64,000 nucleotides of DNA from NCBI RefSeq assembly GCF_000247815.1, contig NC_021676.1, positions 7,997,092 to 8,061,091 on the forward strand. The letters are read 5' to 3'. Source of the DNA: Ficedula albicollis (taxonomy: Eukaryota > Chordata > Aves > Passeriformes > Muscicapidae). Position numbers and translations under genes: made by a program. Below the pieces are notes generated by a model. It had not been told where the DNA came from and did no database searches. It saw only the letters and a list, made by a program, of their open reading frames with translations. This document shows, in pieces, positions 45,301 through 64,000 of this stretch (position 1 is its first letter; every line of letters begins with the position of its first letter).

Positions 45301-48300
45301 GGGTGGTCACAGTGTGCTGGCTGCTCTCAGAAGGGGCTGGGGGGTGCCGAGGGGAGTGCACACAGCCAGCCCACTGTGATGCAGCTCTTGGCAGGGACCA
45401 GCCCTGCCTGCAGAACAGGGAGGAAGAGGAGGATTAGGTGAGCCGCAGGAAGCCTGGGGCTGGATCCTGTGTCACTGGGTCTCTGATTTCCTCCAGATTG
45501 GCCAGGCAGCTGTGCCAGGGCCCAGGCCCGAGGGCCCTGGCACTTGCTGTGGCTGTGAGGGGGCCGGTCCCTGGCTGTGCCATTGCGGGTTCCGAGAGAT
45601 ACGTGCTGCCTTAGTGGTCACAGGTCTGTGGGGTTTGAGTGTTTTTAATTAGCTAATGCTGACTGACTTGTCTTCTGATGTCAGGAGCTTTTGTCATGAT
45701 AAGGGGGAAAAACCACAGGTTCCTCAGAAACAGGGAATACATACAGAGTGAGTCACTGCTCCAGACCAGGTCTGGTTCACTTGTGCTGGATTTTTTTCTT
45801 TAAATTGGGTGGAAATAGGACATACTAATACCTTTTTGCTGACACTTTAATGTGTCTCTGCATTGGCCTGTTTGAGTAAACAGGTTGATACTGTTAATCA
45901 GTCATTGTAGAGATATTAAAGTAGGGCAGGCCTGGAAGGGATGAAGCACTCAGTTTTCAGAGTAACACAGAGCTGCTAGGAAAGTAAATTCTTCCATTTG
46001 GATCAGCAGCAAATTCCAGCTCTGTTTCTGTTGGAAATGTTCAAGTGGCTGTCAGGAAATATTTGGTTGTCATGTGCTTTCAACTTTGAATTAATCTGCC
46101 AACTTTCAAGACATACAAATATCTGAATATCCCCCCTTAGTCAGTTTTCTACCAATCCTCTGTGTAGGATGGAGCTTCTGGGGCTTCCCCTCTTGGGGAA
46201 GAGTCTTGGCAACATTTTTCTCTGTGCTTAAGTGTTTTTAAGTTGCTGTCTGAGCGGTTAATCCACCCAAACATCCTGGCTAGCTTCTGGCCCTTGTGCT
46301 GGAAGTGCTGAGTGCTCAGCAGAGGCATCCCTGCAGTGACAGCCCCTGCAGTGGCCTGTCCCCAGGTGGCTCACAGCTGTCAAAACATGCTGGGACAGCT
46401 TTCTTTGACCTGCCCCTATTGCAGTTCTGCAAATAAACTAACCCCAATTCTGTGACTGCAGTGTGTTTTAAACCTGTAACATTTGTTTGCACAGGAACTT
46501 TATCTAGCCTGTCTCAGGGAGGGAATTGATACTCCAAAACCTGACGTCTACTTCCAGCAGCTCTGATCTGTATCTCAGGTAGTCTCAGAGGGCAGGAACA
46601 GGCTGCACCATCTGCCAAGCCACGCTGTTCTGGGCAGGTCAGTGCCTTTGTGCATCCAGGTGTTACAGACCTGCCTGTGCTTTTCTCCTGTGGGCTGAGG
46701 ATGAAGGCAGGATGAGGGATCTGGAGCAGTGATTGCTTCCTTGTATACTTTGTTCATCTGTGCATTGATCAATGGGCTGTCAGCCACCAGACTAAAACTT
46801 TTCTTTTGTTCTCTCTTCCCTCTGAGATGTTTAAATGTGAGCTGGTCTCTGCCTGTCATACCCTGGCTGGAGCCTTCTTGCAGCAGCAGTGAGTGTGGTG
46901 TGGCCAGGCGTGAGCAGCGTGGTGTGTCCCCACAGGGCTCCCAGTGAGGCAGCTGATGTGTGATCCCTGTGCCAGGCTGATAAAAGGGCCTTTTATGTCC
47001 CACGAGACAAAGCCTCTTGTTTGAAAATGCAACTGAATGAAAAACACGCTTCTGAATGCTCTAGACTCAGCTATTAAAAACAAACAAACATAAAACCCCG
47101 CACACAACAAGAAAAAGAAGAGGTCCCCTGCCCCCCAGCCCAGTGTCCCAGTGATGGTGTAATCTCTTCATTGCAGAAAAGTTCTGTAGGATTGCTCTGG
47201 GAGCTTGCAACTTTGTGGCCCACTAACCTTTCCATGGACTGGTTTGTTATAGCACCCTTTCCCTTCACAGACAGCCCTGACAAGGTCAGGTGTCTGCTTT
47301 TTCTCTGCTGGATTGAATTCTTCCTTCCTCTTCTCAGCAGAGAAACAGAAGGAAGAGTGATATTATAAAAACTGAGAGGGAAACCTGTTTTATGGAATGA
47401 GCTGAACAGTCTAGGGACTAGAAGGAAAGATTTTTTTAAGTCAAGACCCATGCAAACAACCTCAGGGCATATCCAGAGCATACTATTTCCCTGATAAAGT
47501 CAAACAGAGCAGCATTTTTAAAAGCTCTCGGCTTACGGTGGTGTTTGCTGCTTCTTTTGGTGTTAAAGATGTTAGAGATAGTCAGCAGCAAATTAAATTC
47601 CAGTTAAGTGGTTAAGCAATGATGCTTTGGGAAATCCCTTTTCAAGGGGAATCCTCATGGTTTGAAAACAAACTGGTGCAAATGAGAATTAGGAAGAAGG
47701 CAGAACTTGTTGAGGATCTTTGGCTGAATTTTCAGTCTGTAGCTCAGCCTCTCCTGCCTGGCAGCTCATGCCACCTGCCTGCAGAGCCAAAGCTGGCTCT
47801 GTTCTTGGTAGCATTCTCCAAGAGTTTTTGCCAGTTGTGAAATCCATCTCCTGTATCATGCAACAAGCTTGCTCAGAGCTGATTTTCTTGCTAAGCAACT
47901 CCTTTATCCCCAGGTTCTGGTGGCACTGAGGCTCAACTGAGGCGCCCATGGGAGTGCTACAGGGAAGGGGCTGCTCCAGGAATGGAGATAGATCCCAGAT
48001 TGGACATCAAGCAGGACAGTCAGTGCTGCACACAGCATTCCTGCATCTTGCAGGGACCTACATGGTAGCATTGAGCCTGACTTGTAATCTGTGAAACAGT
48101 AAAAAAGCTACTTTTATTTTTTTTTTTTCATCTCTGTCTGTCTGATGCGCCTTTGCTGTGATTCCTCACCCTGCCCCATTTTTTCAACTTGAGCCCAGTG
48201 AAGTTTGTTGTCATGCTGTTGGTGGTCTTTACTGACTGTTCAACATTTTCTTGTGCCTGCAATGCTGGGAGGTGGGATCTGAAGTGCTTTCCTTCATGTC

Positions 48301-49762
48301 TTTGCAGTGATGCAACTTCTTGTTGACTTTGCTGCGAGCACCTGTCTGAGCTGCTTTCCCAGGCTGCCACACCTGCCCATCGCTCCCATCTCTAACAACT
48401 TCATTCTTTCCAAACTGAGTGAAGTGTTACAGAAAATGAATATTTACAGCTACAGGCAAACTTGTGTTCTTAAGTTAAGGAGTGCTTGTGAAGGCAGCTG
48501 GGAGTCTCAGACAAAAGAGGGTTGCTAATCAGAGCACAGGCATTTGTTAAACTGAGTCTCTTGTTGCTTGAGCCTTGAGCCAGAGCCAGCCTGTTCAGGA
48601 TCCTGCTTTCTGACAGTCTGTAAACCTCAATCCACCCCTCATCCTTTTGCTTACAAAGCAGGAGTCAGCTGTGTCTGTTCCCATAGGCAGAGGAGGAACC
48701 TTTTATTTCTCAACTTCAGGACTGTAGTGAACAATGTGGGAGCTGGAAAATCTTGGGATGCAAATCTCATTTGAAGTTGCACCAAGCCTGCCTAAATTCC
48801 CAGTACAGACCCTGAGCTAGAGCTAGCAGTGGTGGTAGAATGTGCCTGTGCTTCTGTTCCTTGTTGCATCAATCACTGCTCTTGCATGGTCGTGTCAGCC
48901 AGAGTGCCACCAGGGCATCTGATGCCCTGTCACGAATGTCTGGATGGGGATTTGTGTAGGTGTCTTTTTCCCATCCCTGTGGTGATACCTCCTGTCCAGG
49001 CTGGCTGTGTGGCACCTAATCAGCATTTGGAAAGGAGGATGATGGCAGATGGGTGGAGGAACTCTGTGCTTCATCCTCTCTGTTTCTTAAACGCCAAGCA
49101 GATCTGATCCAAGTGGAGTTTCTGTGAACTTGAGGTATTACTGTTTCTCGTGCCTGCTGTTCTCTCGTGCTTGCTTATGGTTTCTGCCATTCAGGGGAAC
49201 AGTGGCTATGCAAACAGCCTGTTCCTTGCAGTTTTTTGGGAGTCTGACTCTGGGGAAACAAGCAGGTGTTGATTCGAACAGCTTTCTTGCAGAAGAGCAA
49301 ACTATTTCCTTTTTGCAAACAGTTCCAGGTATACTACTTCTTCATATCTTCATATACCCTCTTCACATACTATTCAGAACCTCTTATTTGGGTTTGGTAA
49401 CTGTGTGCTCTCCATTGACATTTTAATTCTGGATTCTGATTTTGTTCAAAGTTAGAAATCTCTGGAGATGTGAGTTCTGACCTACAGCATACACTGACAG
49501 CAGGTACCTTAATATGTGCAGAACAGCATAGTCATAAAATAATATACACAGCTAAATATTAACAAGGCTAATGGTCATTTTAACTTGTTAGAGGGTGTAT
49601 TTCCCATCTCTGGGTTTGACACATCTGTTTTCTTAGTGGAAAGATAAACGTGGTTCCGGGAGCTGTGGTGACACTGCTACTGATTGTTGCTATGCTGCTG
49701 TTCGAGGCTGTGTGCTCTTGAATGCAGTCTGGTCTCACACAGTGCTCTTTTTCTCCCCTTAG
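39240..49762 (+). other. PLS3: Probable PLS3 5' intron (non-coding)
   Basis: Bounded by the donor at 39240 (gtaagg) and the acceptor tttttctccccttag ending at 49762. No recognisable coding exon lies inside. Modest CpG enrichment occurs at 45230-45610. Additional untranslated exons could be hidden here, since nothing but transcript data would reveal them. Confidence 0.55.
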
Positions 49763-49782
49763 GTACTCTCTTAATTCATGAG

Positions 49783-63176
<13,394 letters not shown>

Positions 63177-64000
63177 GTACCAAAGCTCTCCTGATTTGCA
63201 GTGCCTGGGAAAAGACTGGGAGCTGGACAGGGATGTGTTTGCATGTGTAAATGAGCCTTTCATCCCCAGGGAGGATCTTTCTTGACCCTAATACACCAAG
63301 TGGTCTTACCAGGAGGGTTTTGGATGTTGTGTTTGAGGTCCTGCAGTGCTATTCTCTCTTGCCATGAGATGAGCCCAGTGTTGAAATGTCTGTTTCCTCC
63401 AATGCTGCTGTTTGTTTTAATCAACTACGAACCCGGCATTACTTGTATGTTTTCAAATGTCCTTAATCCATATTTTAATGGAGATAACAGGGGAAAATGC
63501 TTCACTGGAGAGTGAGACTTCCTCATACTCTTGGCAAGTGATGGCATTTCATCTAAAATGTTGTGGGCTGGAGAGAGGAATGGAAGCAAGACCTCTTATT
63601 CTTTACATTGGGTTTAGTAGGAATGGGGACTCTTAAATCTGCTTTTCACATGTGAGTGAGGGCACTGGTGAGAAATTGAGGATGGTGACTCTGGGTTGGT
63701 GTGGGGAATCTGGACACTGGTCTCAGCAGTTTTCTGGAGTTTATTCATATGGCCAGCAGTTTCAAGTAGGAGAAAGAAGTTTGAGAAAGGAAAAAAAAAA
63801 AACAGTAATTGAGGTGTATGGGGAGCATAGATCTGATCTCTTGTGTGCAGGGTCACTCTTATTTCCAACTTCAGAATTACCTATCGTTTTGCTGACAGCT
63901 GTTGGCTTCTCTGGTGCAACCCCTAGGCTGCCATGATGTCCTGAGGTCCTCCTTAGTGCTGAGGACTAAAAGGACAGGTAGCTGATAAATAATCACTACA
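63177..64000 (+). other. PLS3: PLS3 intron after coding exon 7, incomplete
   Basis: Begins with donor gtacca and reaches the window edge with no acceptor followed by plastin coding sequence. An A-run is at about 63790-63802. Confidence 0.85.

Overview
This is vertebrate, almost certainly bird, nuclear DNA. It holds the 5' part of one protein-coding gene, PLS3 (plastin-3, T-plastin or T-fimbrin), an actin-bundling protein. Seven coding exons lie on the + strand between 49783 and 63176. They splice with GT-AG introns and consistent phases into residues 1-295, covering the two EF-hands, the first calponin-homology (CH) domain and the start of the second. The gene runs off the right edge. The bird assignment rests on a CR1-type retroposon tail at about 13824-14012, the bird-like PLS3 protein and the intron-rich, repeat-poor texture. 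The species cannot be named from this window.

Layout. 1-19 kb: no recognisable gene. It holds a virtually perfect tandem duplication of about 1.06 kb (732-2920), an 81-bp minisatellite (7679-7888), a CR1 fragment and a 17-bp VNTR of about 12 copies (18778-18979). 19.3-20.3 kb: a CpG-rich island interrupted by 632 uninterrupted Gs. 20.3-39 kb: non-coding and rich in T and G on the + strand, as expected of transcribed intron. It contains a second artefact at 35158-36026: 18 bases matching an Illumina adapter, then 802 Gs, then 49 Ts. 39.0-39.3 kb: a second CpG island with a GC box, a strong G-quadruplex motif, an 11-bp perfect hairpin and a good splice donor, which is a candidate PLS3 non-coding first exon. 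39.3-49.8 kb: probable 5' intron. 49.8-64 kb: PLS3 coding exons and introns.

The PLS3 reading is secure. The promoter assignments (two CpG islands as alternative first exons) are inference. I found no undescribed biological system. The most notable observations are the sequencing artefacts embedded in the assembly, the G-quadruplex and uORF architecture of the 39-kb island, and a proline-to-isoleucine change in a normally invariant stretch of plastin. No tRNA, rRNA, CRISPR array or intact transposon was seen. Long poly-glycine and poly-proline reading frames come only from the G runs.
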